Assembly (NCBI RefSeq): GCF_001644225.1
Contig: NZ_LSTV01000003.1
Location: forward strand, 1 to 64,000
DNA length: 64,000 nt
DNA from: Microbacterium oleivorans
Lineage (GTDB): Bacteria; Actinomycetota; Actinomycetes; Actinomycetales; Microbacteriaceae
Direction: 5' to 3'
The notes under the pieces were generated by a model. The model was given only the letters and a program-made list of their open reading frames with translations, searched no databases and was not told the origin of the DNA. The position numbers were made by a program, and so were the translations under genes. Position 1 is the first letter of the stretch; the number at the start of each line of letters is the position of its first letter. This document shows, piece by piece, positions 41,105-50,613 of this stretch.

Positions 41105-42895
41105 GTGAGTGACCCCCAGACCCCGACCGAGCCCGCAGACACCCCCGCCCTCCCCGGCTTCGACGAGCTGGGCCTCACCGGTCCCGTCCTCGCCGCCATC
41201 AAAGACCTCGGCTACGAGACGCCCTCCGCGATCCAGGCCGCGACCATCCCCGTCCTCCTCGGCGGCCGCGACGTCGTCGGCATGGCCCAGACCGGCACCG
41301 GCAAGACCGCCGCGTTCGCGCTGCCGATCATGGAGAACCTCGACCTGACGCAGAAGACGCCGCAGGCCCTCGTCCTGGCCCCCACCCGCGAGCTCGCGCT
41401 CCAGGTGTGCGAAGCGTTCGAGTCCTACGCCGCGCGCATGAAGGGCGTCCACGTCCTCCCCGTCTACGGCGGTCAGGGCTACGGCGTGCAGCTGTCGGCT
41501 CTCCGCCGCGGCGTGCACATCGTCGTCGGCACGCCCGGCCGCATCATGGACCACCTCGAGAAAGGCACCCTCGACCTCTCGCAGCTGAAGAACCTCGTGC
41601 TCGACGAGGCGGACGAGATGCTGAAGATGGGCTTCGCCGAGGACGTCGAGCAGATCCTCGCGCAGACCCCCGCCGAGAAGCAGGTCGCCCTGTTCTCGGC
41701 GACGATGCCGGCATCCATCCGCCGACTCGCGCAGCAGTACCTGCGCGGCCCGGAGGAGATCACGGTCAAGACCAAGACCTCCACCAACACGAACATCACG
41801 CAGCGGTACCTGATCGTGTCGTACCAGCAGAAGGTCGACGCGCTCACCCGCATCCTCGAGGTCGAGGACTTCGACGGGATGATCATCTTCGTCCGCACGA
41901 AGAACGAGACCGAGACCCTCGCCGAGAAGCTCCGCGCCCGCGGGTTCAGCGCCGCCCCCATCAACGGCGACATCCCGCAGCCGCAGCGCGAGCGCAGCAT
42001 CCAGCAGCTGAAGGACGGCAAGCTCGACATCCTCGTCGCGACCGACGTCGCCGCCCGCGGCCTCGACGTGGAGCGCATCAGCCACGTCGTGAACTTCGAC
42101 ATCCCCACCGACACCGAGTCGTACGTGCACCGCATCGGCCGCACCGGTCGCGCCGGCCGCACCGGAGACGCGATCAGCTTCGTCACCCCGCGCGAGCGCT
42201 ACCTGCTCGCCCACATCGAGCGCGCGACGCGTCAGGCGCCCACGCAGATGCAGCTGCCGACGACCGAGGACATCAACTCGACCCGTCTCGCGCGCTTCGA
42301 CGACGCCATCACGGCGGCGCTCGCCGAGACCGACCGCATCAGCGGGTTCCGCGACGTCATCGCGCACTACGTCCGCAACCACGACGTGCCCGAGCAGGAC
42401 GTCGCCGCGGCGCTCGCCGTCGTGGCGCAGGGCGAGACACCGCTGCTGCTCGACCCCGAGCGCGACGAACTCGCGAAGGCGGTCGCCGCCGACGCCGAGC
42501 GCGGCACGCGCAAGGACCGTCCGGCGCGTGCCGACGGCCCCCGGGAGCGTCGCGGCAAGGGCGACTTCACGACGTACCGCATCGCGGTCGGGCGCCGGCA
42601 GCGCGTCGAGCCGCGTCAGATCGTCGGCGCCCTCGCGAACGAGGGGGGCCTCGGCCGCGACGACTTCGGGGCCATCACCATCCGCCCGGACTTCTCGCTC
42701 GTCGAGCTGCCGACGTCGATGGATGCCTCCGTGCTCGAACGCCTCAAGGGCACCCGCATCTCGGGGCAGCTCATCGAGATCCGTCCCGACCGCGGCCGCC
42801 CCGGCGGGGAGCGCCCGAAGCGCTCCTTCGACGACCGGCCGAAGCGTTCGTACGGCGACCGGCCCGAGCGCAAGCCGCGTCACGGCCGCGAGTGA
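41105..42895 (+). CDS. DEAD-box RNA helicase (DeaD/CsdA-like)
   Basis: A 596-residue ATP-dependent RNA helicase. Q motif GFDELGLTGPVLAAI (about residues 18-32), motif I AQTGTGKT (61-68), PTRELALQV, GTPGRIMDH, motif II LDEADEML (about 166-173), SATMP, then ATDVAARGLDVERI and YVHRIGRTGRAGRTG. Residues ~470-550 form the DbpA-type RNA-binding domain (TTYRIAVGRRQRVEPRQIVG), and the end is Arg/Asp-rich. Such helicases act in ribosome assembly and RNA decay, often at low temperature. It is a single gene followed by a REP-like element. Confidence 0.95.
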   Translation: MSDPQTPTEPADTPALPGFDELGLTGPVLAAIKDLGYETPSAIQAATIPVLLGGRDVVGMAQTGTGKTAAFALPIMENLDLTQKTPQALVLAPTRELALQVCEAFESYAARMKGVHVLPVYGGQGYGVQLSALRRGVHIVVGTPGRIMDHLEKGTLDLSQLKNLVLDEADEMLKMGFAEDVEQILAQTPAEKQVALFSATMPASIRRLAQQYLRGPEEITVKTKTSTNTNITQRYLIVSYQQKVDALTRILEVEDFDGMIIFVRTKNETETLAEKLRARGFSAAPINGDIPQPQRERSIQQLKDGKLDILVATDVAARGLDVERISHVVNFDIPTDTESYVHRIGRTGRAGRTGDAISFVTPRERYLLAHIERATRQAPTQMQLPTTEDINSTRLARFDDAITAALAETDRISGFRDVIAHYVRNHDVPEQDVAAALAVVAQGETPLLLDPERDELAKAVAADAERGTRKDRPARADGPRERRGKGDFTTYRIAVGRRQRVEPRQIVGALANEGGLGRDDFGAITIRPDFSLVELPTSMDASVLERLKGTRISGQLIEIRPDRGRPGGERPKRSFDDRPKRSYGDRPERKPRHGRE

Positions 42896-42926
42896 CGGCA
42901 TCCGCTCTCCCTTGCCCGTCCGGGGC

Positions 42927-43020
42927 GGCGTTCACGGATGCAATGGATCCGGTGCGACACGCCGCCCGTCGGGACGCGCACGCGGCGTGGCGGCTCGGAT
43001 CCATTGCATCGGTTGACGCC
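42927..43020. repeat. REP-like inverted-repeat element, copy 2 (GATCC type)
   Basis: The outer arms (42927-42951 and 42996-43020) are 25 bases long with 23 matches, centred on GGATGCAATGGATCCG and CGGATCCATTGCATC. Inside is the core GTGCGACACGCCGC with GCGGCGTGGCG opposite. It is clearly related to the copy at 25391. It fills the gap between the convergent helicase and GH2 genes. Confidence 0.85.
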
Positions 43021-43052
43021 CCCAGCGCCATGGCCGGGACGAGCGGATGCCG

Positions 43053-44846
43053 CTACTCGGCCGGCTCGCCCGTGATCGCCGCGCGGATCCGGTCGATCGG
43101 GATCTTCGGGGTGCGGTCGGCGGTGACGAGCCCGTTCGTCTCCTGCAGGGTGTCGGTCAGCTGCGTGTAGCAGAAGCCCGCGAGGGCCTCGCTCGCGTGC
43201 ACCGCCGCCAGGAGGCCCGACAGGCGCTCGGCGAAGTCGTCGGGTGAGGTCGCCGTCGAGTAGCCCCAGGCATCCTCCGCCGCCTCGGTGTCGAACGAGA
43301 CACCCCCGAACTCGGTGAGCATGATCGGGGCGTCCGACACGTCGCCGCTGATGATGAGCGTCCGGCCCGCGGGGCCGACCGTGTCGAAGAGGCGGTGAAT
43401 GTCGGCATCCGTCGCGTACCGCTGCCGCATGACCTCGGGGCGCCACTCGTAGTCGTGGATCGCGACGATGTCGGTGTCGACCTGTTCCCACCCGTCGTTC
43501 GAGACGACGGGCCGGGTCGGGTCGAGCGCCTTCGTCAGCGAGACGAGCGCGCGCGCGAAGTGCTGCATGCGCGGGTCCGCGGCGATGTGCTGCACGCCCC
43601 AGCTCTCGTTGAGCGGCACCCACGTCACGATCGACGGGTGCGACACGTCGCGCCGCACCACCTCGAGCCACTCGCGGGTCGTGCGTTCGATCGCCGTCGG
43701 CGTGAAGGTGTACGTGCCGGGGGCCTCACCCCACACGAGCAGTCCGAGGCGGTCGGCGGCGAAGAGGAACCGCGGATCCTCGAACTTCTGGTGCACCCGC
43801 GCGGCGGTGAACCCGAGCGAGCGGATGAGCTCGACCTCCTCGCGCAGGGCCTGCGCCGACGGCGCCGCGAGGTGGGAGTCGGGCCAGTACCCCTGCTCGA
43901 GCACCGATCGCACGTAGTACGGGCGATCATTGAGCCAGAAGCGTCCGCGGGCGACATGGGCGGTGCGGATGCCGAGGTACGACGCCACGACGTCGTCACC
44001 GACCCGAATGGTCGCGTCCACGAGGCGCGGGTTCTCGGGCGACCACAGCAGGTCCTCGTACGCCTGACCGTTCGTGAGGGCCGCGACGGGGACGACGATC
44101 GTCGCCTCGCGCGACGTCGCCGTCGCGCTCGCGGCGCCGAGCCGCCGCCCCTCGAACGAGAGCTCCACCGAGACCTCGGTCTCGGCGGCGGGGCCCGACA
44201 GCTCGACGTCGAGCGTGACGGTCCCGGCGCGCAGGTCCGTCCACCACCGAAGGGCGCCGACGTGTGCCTCGGGCACGCTCTCGAGCCACACGGGCTGCCA
44301 GATGCCCGACGTCCGGTGGTACCAGATGACGTGCGGGTGGTCGAGCCAGTCCTGCTTGCCGCGAGGCTGCGCGATGTCGGTCGGGTCGTCCTCGACCCGC
44401 ACCACGATCGTGCGGCCGGCGGCCACGGCGTCCGTGACGTCGAACGCGAACGGGGTGTGGCCGCCCTCGTGCCGGCCCACCGACCGGCCGCCGACCCAGA
44501 CCTCGCAGCGGTAGTCGACGGCCCCGAAGTGCAGGATCAGTCGCCGGCCTTCCGCGTGGCCCGCGGCATCCAGGTCGGCGTCCGTGATCTCCCGCGAGTA
44601 CCACATCACGCGGTGCGGACCTGTGTCGCCGACACCTGAGGCGGCCGACTCGGGCGGGAACGGGACGACGATGCGACCCGAACGGATGCCGGTGCCCTCC
44701 CAGCCGAGGTGGGCACCGGCATCCTCGTCGTCGAACGCGAACCCCCACGTCCCCGTCAGGTCGGCCCACTGCGGGCGGACGAGCTGCGGTCGGGGGTAGG
44801 AGCCGTCCTGCGTGCTCGCGCGGAAGGCGACGTCATCGTCGGTCAT
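43053..44846 (-). CDS. Glycoside hydrolase family 2 enzyme
   Basis: A 597-residue GH2 enzyme (beta-galactosidase/beta-glucuronidase/mannosidase group). The N-terminal sugar-binding domain (about 15-180) has VMWYSREI and GGHTPFAFDVTD, an Ig-like domain follows, then the TIM barrel from about 295. The acid/base Glu is about 414 in VPLNESWG and the nucleophile about 512 in LTEFGGVSF; both are present. No signal peptide, so it acts in the cytoplasm on imported sugars. ATG 44846 lies 25 bases after the aceB stop on the same strand, an odd association. Exact substrate unknown. Confidence 0.9.
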   Translation of the reverse strand: MTDDDVAFRASTQDGSYPRPQLVRPQWADLTGTWGFAFDDEDAGAHLGWEGTGIRSGRIVVPFPPESAASGVGDTGPHRVMWYSREITDADLDAAGHAEGRRLILHFGAVDYRCEVWVGGRSVGRHEGGHTPFAFDVTDAVAAGRTIVVRVEDDPTDIAQPRGKQDWLDHPHVIWYHRTSGIWQPVWLESVPEAHVGALRWWTDLRAGTVTLDVELSGPAAETEVSVELSFEGRRLGAASATATSREATIVVPVAALTNGQAYEDLLWSPENPRLVDATIRVGDDVVASYLGIRTAHVARGRFWLNDRPYYVRSVLEQGYWPDSHLAAPSAQALREEVELIRSLGFTAARVHQKFEDPRFLFAADRLGLLVWGEAPGTYTFTPTAIERTTREWLEVVRRDVSHPSIVTWVPLNESWGVQHIAADPRMQHFARALVSLTKALDPTRPVVSNDGWEQVDTDIVAIHDYEWRPEVMRQRYATDADIHRLFDTVGPAGRTLIISGDVSDAPIMLTEFGGVSFDTEAAEDAWGYSTATSPDDFAERLSGLLAAVHASEALAGFCYTQLTDTLQETNGLVTADRTPKIPIDRIRAAITGEPAE

Positions 44847-44871
44847 GCGCTCCAGCATGCCCGACGACGGG

Positions 44872-46509
44872 TCACTCCACGAGGAAGCGCGCGTACGCGC
44901 CGAGCGTGAGGAACGTCGGGAAGTCGGCCCCGAGGGCGACCTCGCGGAACACCTCCGCGGCGTCGTCGAACCGGTCGTGGTCGTGGCGGGGGACCTCGTC
45001 CAGCACCCGCGCGATGAGGCCCTCGACGTACTCGCGGGTGATGCGGGTGCCGTCCTCCGTCGTGCGGCCCTGGTGGATCCACTGCCAGATCTGCGACCGG
45101 CTGATCTCGGCGGTCGCGGCATCCTCCATCAGTCCGTCGATCGCGACGGCGCCGAGGCCCCGCAACCACGCCTCGATGTAGCGGATGCCGACCGACACGT
45201 TGCCGTGGACGCCCGCCGCCGTGATCGGCAGCCCGATGTGGCAGTCGATGAGCTGCGCGGGGGTCACGGCGACGTCCTCGCGCAGCCGGTCGACCTGGTT
45301 CGGCCGCTCGCCGAGCACGGCGTCGAACTCGGCCTGCGCCACCGGGATCAGGTCGGGGTGCGCGACCCACGTGCCGTCGAACCCGTCGCCCGCCTCCCGC
45401 CGCTTGTCGGCCGCGACCTTCTCGAACGCGGTGCGCGTCGCGCCCTCGTCGCGGCGGTTCGGGATGAAGGCGCTCATGCCGCCGATCGCGAACGCGCCCC
45501 GCTTGTGGCAGGTCTGCACGAGCAGCTCGGTGTAGGCGCGCATGAAGGGGACCGTCATCGTCACCTGGCTGCGGTCGGGCAGGACGAAGCGCGCGCCGCG
45601 CCCCCGGTAGTTCTTGATCATCGAGAAGATGTAGTCCCACCGCCCGGCGTTCAGGCCCGCGGCGTGGTCGCGCAGTTCGAACAGGATCTCCTCCATCTCG
45701 AACGCCGCCGGGAGCGTCTCGATCAGCACCGTCGCCCGGATCGTCCCGTGCGGGATCCCGAGGAACCGCTCGCTGAAGGTGAAGACGTCGTCCCACAGCT
45801 TCGCCTCTTCGGCCGACTCGATCTTCGGCAGGTAGAAGTAGGGGCCGCGACCGTCGGCGATCAGGCGCTCGGCGTTGTGGAAGAAGTAGAGACCGAAGTC
45901 GACGAGCGAACCGGATGCCGCGAGGGTCCGTCCGTGCCGGTCGCTGATGTCGATGTGCTTCTCCATCAGATGCCAGCCGCGCGGGCGCATGACGATCGTC
46001 GGCGTCCGCTCGGCGGTGACCTCGTAGACCTTGCCCTCGGGGCTCGTGTACCGCAGCTCGCCGCGGATCGCGTCGCGCAGCGACAGCTGCCCCTCGATGA
46101 CGTTGCGCCAGGTCGGGCTCGTGGCGTCCTCCTGGTCGGCGAGCCAGACGCGCGCACCGGAGTTCAGCGCGTTGATCGTCATCTTGGGGTCGGTGGGGCC
46201 GGTGATCTCGACGCGGCGGTCCTCGAGGCCGGGTCCGGCGCCGGCCACCCGCCAGTCCGGGTCCTCGCGGATGTGCGCCGTGTCGGAGCGGAACGTCGGG
46301 TCCTGACCGTTGCCGATCTCGAAGCGCCGCCGCATCCGGTCGGCGAGGCGGTCGTGGCGTCGCCCGCCGAAGCGCTCGTGCAGCTGCGCGACGAAATCGA
46401 GCGCACCGGGCGTGAGGATCTCGTCGTAGCGCTCGCGCAGCGGTCCGCGGATCGTCAGCGTCGTGGTCGTGGTCGTGGTCGTCGGGGGAGGGGTGTCGAT
46501 GAGGGTCAT
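44872..46509 (-). CDS. aceB: Malate synthase A
   Basis: Condenses glyoxylate and acetyl-CoA to malate, the second glyoxylate-bypass enzyme. The 545 residues fit the malate synthase A form. GTDPK-like region GPTDPKMTINALNSGARVW, the segment KIESAEEAKLWDD and the acetyl-CoA site region MSAFIPNRRDEG are visible, as are the LEDAT-like DQEDATSPTW and DGLMEDAATAEISRSQ at the end. Residues 9-17 are an unusual run of eight Thr encoded by a 6-base repeat. It lies 38 bases after aceA with AGGAGT before the ATG, so it is in the aceA operon. Confidence 0.94.
   Translation of the reverse strand: MTLIDTPPPTTTTTTTTLTIRGPLRERYDEILTPGALDFVAQLHERFGGRRHDRLADRMRRRFEIGNGQDPTFRSDTAHIREDPDWRVAGAGPGLEDRRVEITGPTDPKMTINALNSGARVWLADQEDATSPTWRNVIEGQLSLRDAIRGELRYTSPEGKVYEVTAERTPTIVMRPRGWHLMEKHIDISDRHGRTLAASGSLVDFGLYFFHNAERLIADGRGPYFYLPKIESAEEAKLWDDVFTFSERFLGIPHGTIRATVLIETLPAAFEMEEILFELRDHAAGLNAGRWDYIFSMIKNYRGRGARFVLPDRSQVTMTVPFMRAYTELLVQTCHKRGAFAIGGMSAFIPNRRDEGATRTAFEKVAADKRREAGDGFDGTWVAHPDLIPVAQAEFDAVLGERPNQVDRLREDVAVTPAQLIDCHIGLPITAAGVHGNVSVGIRYIEAWLRGLGAVAIDGLMEDAATAEISRSQIWQWIHQGRTTEDGTRITREYVEGLIARVLDEVPRHDHDRFDDAAEVFREVALGADFPTFLTLGAYARFLVE
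46460..46484. repeat. Hexanucleotide repeat (GTGGTC)n in the aceB N-terminus
   Basis: Three GTGGTC units and flanking partial units (46460-46484) encode the eight-Thr run of malate synthase on the minus strand. Unit changes would keep the frame. Confidence 0.7.
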
Positions 46510-46547
46510 GTCGTACTCCTGAGAAAAGGGGATGCCGGGGCATCCGG

Positions 46548-47864
46548 TCAGTGGAACTGCGCCGTCTCGGTCGATCCGACCAGGGCGAGGGTGGCGCTGT
46601 CGGGGTTGAGCGCCGTGGACACGAGGTCGAAGTAGCCGGTTCCGGCTTCCCGCTGGTGCTTGGTGGCGGTGTAGCCGTCCTTCTCGGCGGCGAACTCCGC
46701 CTCCTGCAGGGCCACGTAGGCGGTCATGCCGCTCTCGGCGTAGCCCTTCGCGAGGTCGAACATCGAGTGGTTGAGGGCGTGGAAGCCCGCGAGGGTGATG
46801 AACTGGAACGCGTAGCCCAGCTCGCCGAGGTCGCGCTGGAAGGTCGCGATCTGCGCGTCGTCGAGGTGGCGCTTCCAGTTGAAGCTCGGCGAGCAGTTGT
46901 AGGCGAGCAGCTTGCCCGGGAAGCGCGCGTGGATCGCCTCGGCGAAGGCGCGGGCCAGCTCGATGTCGGGCTCGCCGGTCTCGACCCACAGGAGGTCCGC
47001 GTACGGCGCGAAGGCGAGGCCGCGGCTGATGACGGCCTCGAGCCCCGGCCGGACCCGGTAGAGCCCCTCGCTCGTGCGCTCGCCGGTCGTGAACTCCTGG
47101 TCGCGCGGGTCGACGTCGCTCGTGAGCAGGTCGGCGGCGAGGGCGTCGGTGCGGGCGATGATGACGGTCGGCACGCCCGCGACGTCGGCGGCGAGGCGTG
47201 CGGCATTGAGCGTGCGGATGTGCTGCTGCGTCGGCACGAGCACCTTGCCGCCGAGGTGGCCGCACTTCTTCTCACTCGCCAGTTGGTCCTCCCAGTGGAT
47301 GCCGGCGGCCCCCGCCTGGATCATCGACAGCGCCAGCTCGTAGGCGTTGAGGGGTCCGCCGAAACCGGCTTCGGCGTCGGCGACGATGGGCGCCAGCCAG
47401 TCGCGCGTGGCGCCGCCCTCGGCGTGCTCGATCTGGTCCTGGCGCGCGAGCGCGTTGTTGATGCGGCGCACCACCGACGGCACCGAGTTGGCCGGGTAGA
47501 GGCTCTGGTCGGGGTAGGTCTGGCCGGCCAGGTTGCCGTCGGCGGCGACCTGCCAGCCCGAGAGGTAGATCGCCTTGAGCCCGGCGCGCACCTGCTGCAC
47601 GGCCTGGCCGCCGGTGTAGGCGCCGAGGGCGTTCACGTAGTCCTCCGTGTGCAGCAGGTTCCAGAGGTTCTCGGCACCGCGCCGGGCGAGGGTCGCCTCT
47701 TCTCGGACCGAGCCGCGCAGGCGGACGACGTCCTCGGCGGAGTACGTGCGTTCGATGCCGTCCCAGCGCGGGTCGGCATCCCACTCGGCCTGCAGCTCGG
47801 CCGCGGTCTGGGTCTGGTCGCCGGCGCGCATCGGCCGGGCCGAGGGGGTGGTGGGGAAGGTCAT
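46548..47864 (-). CDS. aceA: Isocitrate lyase
   Basis: Splits isocitrate to succinate and glyoxylate, the entry to the glyoxylate bypass. The 438 residues match bacterial isocitrate lyase. The active-site loop KKCGHLGGK has the catalytic Cys at about 201; other features are [23 protein letters not shown] (Mg site) and [24 protein letters not shown] stands just before the ATG at 47864. It is the first gene of the aceA-aceB operon and divergent from ramB, whose product likely represses it when C2 substrates are absent. Confidence 0.96.
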   Translation of the reverse strand: MTFPTTPSARPMRAGDQTQTAAELQAEWDADPRWDGIERTYSAEDVVRLRGSVREEATLARRGAENLWNLLHTEDYVNALGAYTGGQAVQQVRAGLKAIYLSGWQVAADGNLAGQTYPDQSLYPANSVPSVVRRINNALARQDQIEHAEGGATRDWLAPIVADAEAGFGGPLNAYELALSMIQAGAAGIHWEDQLASEKKCGHLGGKVLVPTQQHIRTLNAARLAADVAGVPTVIIARTDALAADLLTSDVDPRDQEFTTGERTSEGLYRVRPGLEAVISRGLAFAPYADLLWVETGEPDIELARAFAEAIHARFPGKLLAYNCSPSFNWKRHLDDAQIATFQRDLGELGYAFQFITLAGFHALNHSMFDLAKGYAESGMTAYVALQEAEFAAEKDGYTATKHQREAGTGYFDLVSTALNPDSATLALVGSTETAQFH

Positions 47865-47945
47865 GGCGTCCTCCTGAGGGGTCGGGAGCGGGTCGTGACA
47901 CCACTGTGCGAGAAGAAGCGCGCCCCCGGTCGAGGTTTCCGAGGT

Positions 47946-47963
47946 GAAGATTGCGCGTTCTTC
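47946..47963. promoter_or_regulatory. Possible operator GAAGA-N8-TCTTC between aceA and ramB
   Basis: GAAGA (47946-47950) and TCTTC (47959-47963) flank TTGCGCGT in the 123-base divergent region, 25 bases before the ramB ATG. RamB sites in Corynebacterium are A/T-rich around TTTGC, so this AT-rich inverted repeat is the best candidate here, but the match is weak. Confidence 0.35.
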
Positions 47964-47987
47964 TGCTCTCGTGACACACTCCCGGAC

Positions 47988-49466
47988 ATGACGATCGATG
48001 AAGATCGGGCGGATGCGGCATCCGCCCCTGTCTCGACCGCGGCCGACGCGCTCAGCATCGGCCGCCGGATCCGCCAGGTGCGCACCGCTCGCGGCATGAC
48101 GCTCGACGAGCTCGCCGCCGCCGTCTCGCGGGCACCGAGCCAGCTCTCGATGATCGAGACGGGCAAGCGCGAGCCGAAACTCTCGCTGCTGCAGACGATC
48201 GCCCGCGCGCTCGGCACGACGATCGACGCGCTCCTCGCCGCCGAGCCGCTCGACGAGCGCGCGAGTCTCGAGATCGCGGTCGAACGCGCGATGAAGGGGC
48301 CGACGTTTCAGGCCCTCGGCATCCCGCCGTTCCGCATCGGCAAGTCGGTCCCCGACGGCGTGCTCGAGACGCTGCTCGCCCTGCACGGCGAGATCGAGCG
48401 GCTGAACGACGAGCGCTCGGCGACCCCCGAAGAGGCGCGGCGCGCGAACGTCGAGCTGCGGCACCTGATGCGACGGCAGGACAACTACTTCGGCGAGCTC
48501 GAGGCGCAGGCCGAGCGCATCCTCGCGGCCGTCGACCACCCCGGCGGGCCGCTCACCCAGCGCACCGCGTCCGAGATCGCGGCGCACCTCGGGTACTCGC
48601 TGCACTACGTGTCGGACCTGCCGGCATCCACCCGATCGGTCGCCGACAACCGCACCGGCCGGCTCTACCTCTCGAGCAGCATCCCGGGGCGCGGGGATTC
48701 GCGCACGCCCGTGCTGCAGGCGCTCGCCGGTCGGATCCTCGGGCACGCCGAGCCGCGGTCGTACGCCGAGTTCCTGCGGCAGCGGGTCGAGACGAACTAC
48801 CTCGTCGGCGCACTCATGGTGCCCGAGTCGCACGCCGCGGCGTTCCTGCAGGACGCCAAATCGCGCCGCGCGATCTCGATCGAGGACCTCCGCGACGCGT
48901 ACTCCGTCTCGTACGAGACCGCCGCGCACCGCTTCACCAACCTCGCGACGCGGCACCTCGGCATCTCGGTGCACTTCCTGAAGGTGCATGAGTCAGGGAC
49001 GATCACGAAGGCGTACGAGAACGACGACGTGAACTTCCCCGCCGACCGGTTCGGGTCGATCGAGGGGCAGCTGTGCTGCCGGCGGTGGACGAGCCGGGTG
49101 GTCTTCGACATCCCCGACAAGTTCAACCCGTACTACCAGTACACCGACACCGGCAACGGCACCTACTGGTGCACCGCGAGGGTGGAACCCTCGAGCGACG
49201 GCGCCCACTCGGTGAGCGTCGGGGTGCGCTTCGATGACACGAAGTGGTTCATCGGCCGCGAGACCCCGAACCGCGGGGTGTCGCGCCACGGCGTCGAGGT
49301 CTGCTGCCGACGTCCGCCCGCCGAACTCGAACGCACGTGGCGCGACCAGGCCTGGCCGAACGTCCGGACGCCGCGCACCCTGCTCGCGACCCTCCCCACC
49401 GGGGCCTTCCCGGGCGTCGACACGACCGACCTGTACGAGTTCCTCGAGGCGCACGCGCCGGAGTGA
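47988..49466 (+). CDS. ramB: RamB-type regulator of acetate/glyoxylate genes
   Basis: A 492-residue regulator. XRE-type HTH at about residues 24-75 ([20 protein letters not shown]), a middle region of the ImmA/IrrE (M78) fold (about 185-300, [20 protein letters not shown]) and a C-terminal Cys-rich ScfRs/DUF2083-type domain (about 330-480; [18 protein letters not shown]). The protease HExxH motif is missing, so it is a sensor, not a peptidase. In Corynebacterium RamB represses aceA and aceB. Its divergence from aceA-aceB here makes the same job likely. The ATG at 47988 gives the expected N-terminus. Confidence 0.88.
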   Translation: MTIDEDRADAASAPVSTAADALSIGRRIRQVRTARGMTLDELAAAVSRAPSQLSMIETGKREPKLSLLQTIARALGTTIDALLAAEPLDERASLEIAVERAMKGPTFQALGIPPFRIGKSVPDGVLETLLALHGEIERLNDERSATPEEARRANVELRHLMRRQDNYFGELEAQAERILAAVDHPGGPLTQRTASEIAAHLGYSLHYVSDLPASTRSVADNRTGRLYLSSSIPGRGDSRTPVLQALAGRILGHAEPRSYAEFLRQRVETNYLVGALMVPESHAAAFLQDAKSRRAISIEDLRDAYSVSYETAAHRFTNLATRHLGISVHFLKVHESGTITKAYENDDVNFPADRFGSIEGQLCCRRWTSRVVFDIPDKFNPYYQYTDTGNGTYWCTARVEPSSDGAHSVSVGVRFDDTKWFIGRETPNRGVSRHGVEVCCRRPPAELERTWRDQAWPNVRTPRTLLATLPTGAFPGVDTTDLYEFLEAHAPE

Positions 49467-49474
49467 GGCCGCCG

Positions 49475-49565
49475 CCGGGCCGAACGGCGGAGATTCTCGC
49501 GACGCGCCGTGGTGCGGCATCCGTTCCGCGGCGTGTCGGACGGGATCTCCGCCGTTCGGCTCGGG
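49475..49565. repeat. REP-like inverted-repeat element, copy 3 (GGAGAT type)
   Basis: Arms GCCGAACGGCGGAGAT (49479-49494) and ATCTCCGCCGTTCGGC (49545-49560) are perfect, with the core GCGACGCGCCG/CGGCGTGTCG inside. It begins 9 bases after the ramB stop and touches the stop of the convergent DUF559 gene. Its right arm is repeated directly at 50557-50572. Confidence 0.85.
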
Positions 49566-49566
49566 T

Positions 49567-50397
49567 TCAGCCGTGATCGAGGTGGATGCCGGCGGCCACC
49601 AGACCGTCGATGGCGGCGCGCACCGTGTCCCAGTCGTGCACGATCATCGCGTCCTCGAACCGCAGCGTGACGTAGCCCCAGGCGGCGGCGTTCGCGTCGC
49701 GCAGCAGATCGCGGTGCCGGGCGGGGGCGGAACCGTGGTGCTCGGCTCCGTCGGCCTCGAGAATCAGTCGATCGCCGAGGAGGAAATCGACCCGTCCGAC
49801 GCCGGCGATGAGGACCTGCGCGCGCAGCGCGATTCCCGTGCCTCGGAGCCGCCACCGCAGGAGCGACTCGAGGCCGCTCTCCGAGTCCGCACCGGCGGCC
49901 TCCAGCGCCTCGCGGGCGCCGTCCCCGCAGGTGCGCTGCAGCCACGCGCGGCCCTCGGGCGTCAGCATCCCGAGATGCAGCGCCGACTCGACCGCCACGA
50001 AGAACTCCTCGACACCGCGGCAGAGCCAGATCTGCCGGAGGATGCGGGGAACGGATGCCGCGGCGAGCCGCCCGCGCGACGGCGCCGCATCCCAGTGGTC
50101 GACGCACCGGCATCCGTCATGGGGAAATCGGTGGCCGTCGGCCTGCAGCCAGACGTGCGTCTCACCCTCGGGGGCGAGGGTCCACAGGCCGAGGTGCCGC
50201 GCCGCGCTCACGCAGCCCAGGACGCCGCCGTGCACGGCGGCCTCCCTCACGGCCCTGCACGTTCCGCGGGCGGCATACGTCCCGCGGCGCACCCGCGCGA
50301 TCGATCCGGACCGCACCGCGGCTGCGATCGCGGAGCGGCGCAGCCCCGATCGCCGGAGGTCCGCTGTCGTCATCAGCCCCGCACCGTCGTCGCACAC
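49567..50397 (-). CDS. AbiEi-like HTH plus DUF559 (Vsr-type) nuclease-fold protein
   Basis: A 276-residue protein. The N-terminus (residues 9-45, MTTADLRRSGLRRSAIAAAV, RRGTYA) is the AbiEi-type winged helix found in type IV antitoxins. The middle part has VSAARHLGLWTLAPEGETHV. The C-terminal ~110 residues (VGRVDFLLGDRLILEADGAEHH, WGYVTLRFEDAMIV) are a DUF559 domain related to Vsr endonucleases; the acidic Asp/Glu/Glu pattern is present. GTG 50397 has AGAGGG upstream; ATG 50373 is an alternative. No toxin gene is next to it. It is bracketed by two REP-like elements. Confidence 0.82.
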   Translation of the reverse strand: MCDDGAGLMTTADLRRSGLRRSAIAAAVRSGSIARVRRGTYAARGTCRAVREAAVHGGVLGCVSAARHLGLWTLAPEGETHVWLQADGHRFPHDGCRCVDHWDAAPSRGRLAAASVPRILRQIWLCRGVEEFFVAVESALHLGMLTPEGRAWLQRTCGDGAREALEAAGADSESGLESLLRWRLRGTGIALRAQVLIAGVGRVDFLLGDRLILEADGAEHHGSAPARHRDLLRDANAAAWGYVTLRFEDAMIVHDWDTVRAAIDGLVAAGIHLDHG

Positions 50398-50492
50398 GAC
50401 GGCACCCTCTCGCGGACCCCGCCGCGGCGGTCCGCCGGCCCGGGGATCCGTGGACCCCGGGCGCGGTGCCGCACCGGTGGAGGAGTCCTTGA

Positions 50493-50575
50493 CCGGGCAG
50501 CGGAGATGCGCCGCGACACGCCGTTCGAGCCCCGCCGTCCCCGGCGTGTCGCAGGAATCTCCGCCGTTCGGCACG
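50493..50575. repeat. REP-like inverted-repeat element, copy 4 (GGAGAT type)
   Basis: The core GCGACACGCCG (50513-50523) and CGGCGTGTCGC (50542-50552) is perfect; outside it GCGGAGAT faces ATCTCCGC. The right side ATCTCCGCCGTTCGGC (50557-50572) is identical to the right arm of copy 3, in the same direction. Confidence 0.82.
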
Positions 50576-50613
50576 GCAGCCGAGCACGGCGCGGCACGGC
50601 ACGCGCGCCGGCC

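Noticed and set aside
47988-49466. Active ImmA/IrrE-type peptidase in the RamB protein
   Set aside because: The HExxH zinc motif is not present in the M78-like region.
49567-50574. Longer reading of the DUF559 gene from 50574
   Set aside because: The extra N-terminal part would be encoded by REP-like copy 4; GTG 50397 has a ribosome binding site and the expected AbiEi-type start.
25391-50575. CRISPR array or insertion sequence as explanation of the repeated elements
   Set aside because: The four copies are kilobases apart, have no regular spacing, no cas genes and no transposase; they are single hairpin elements.
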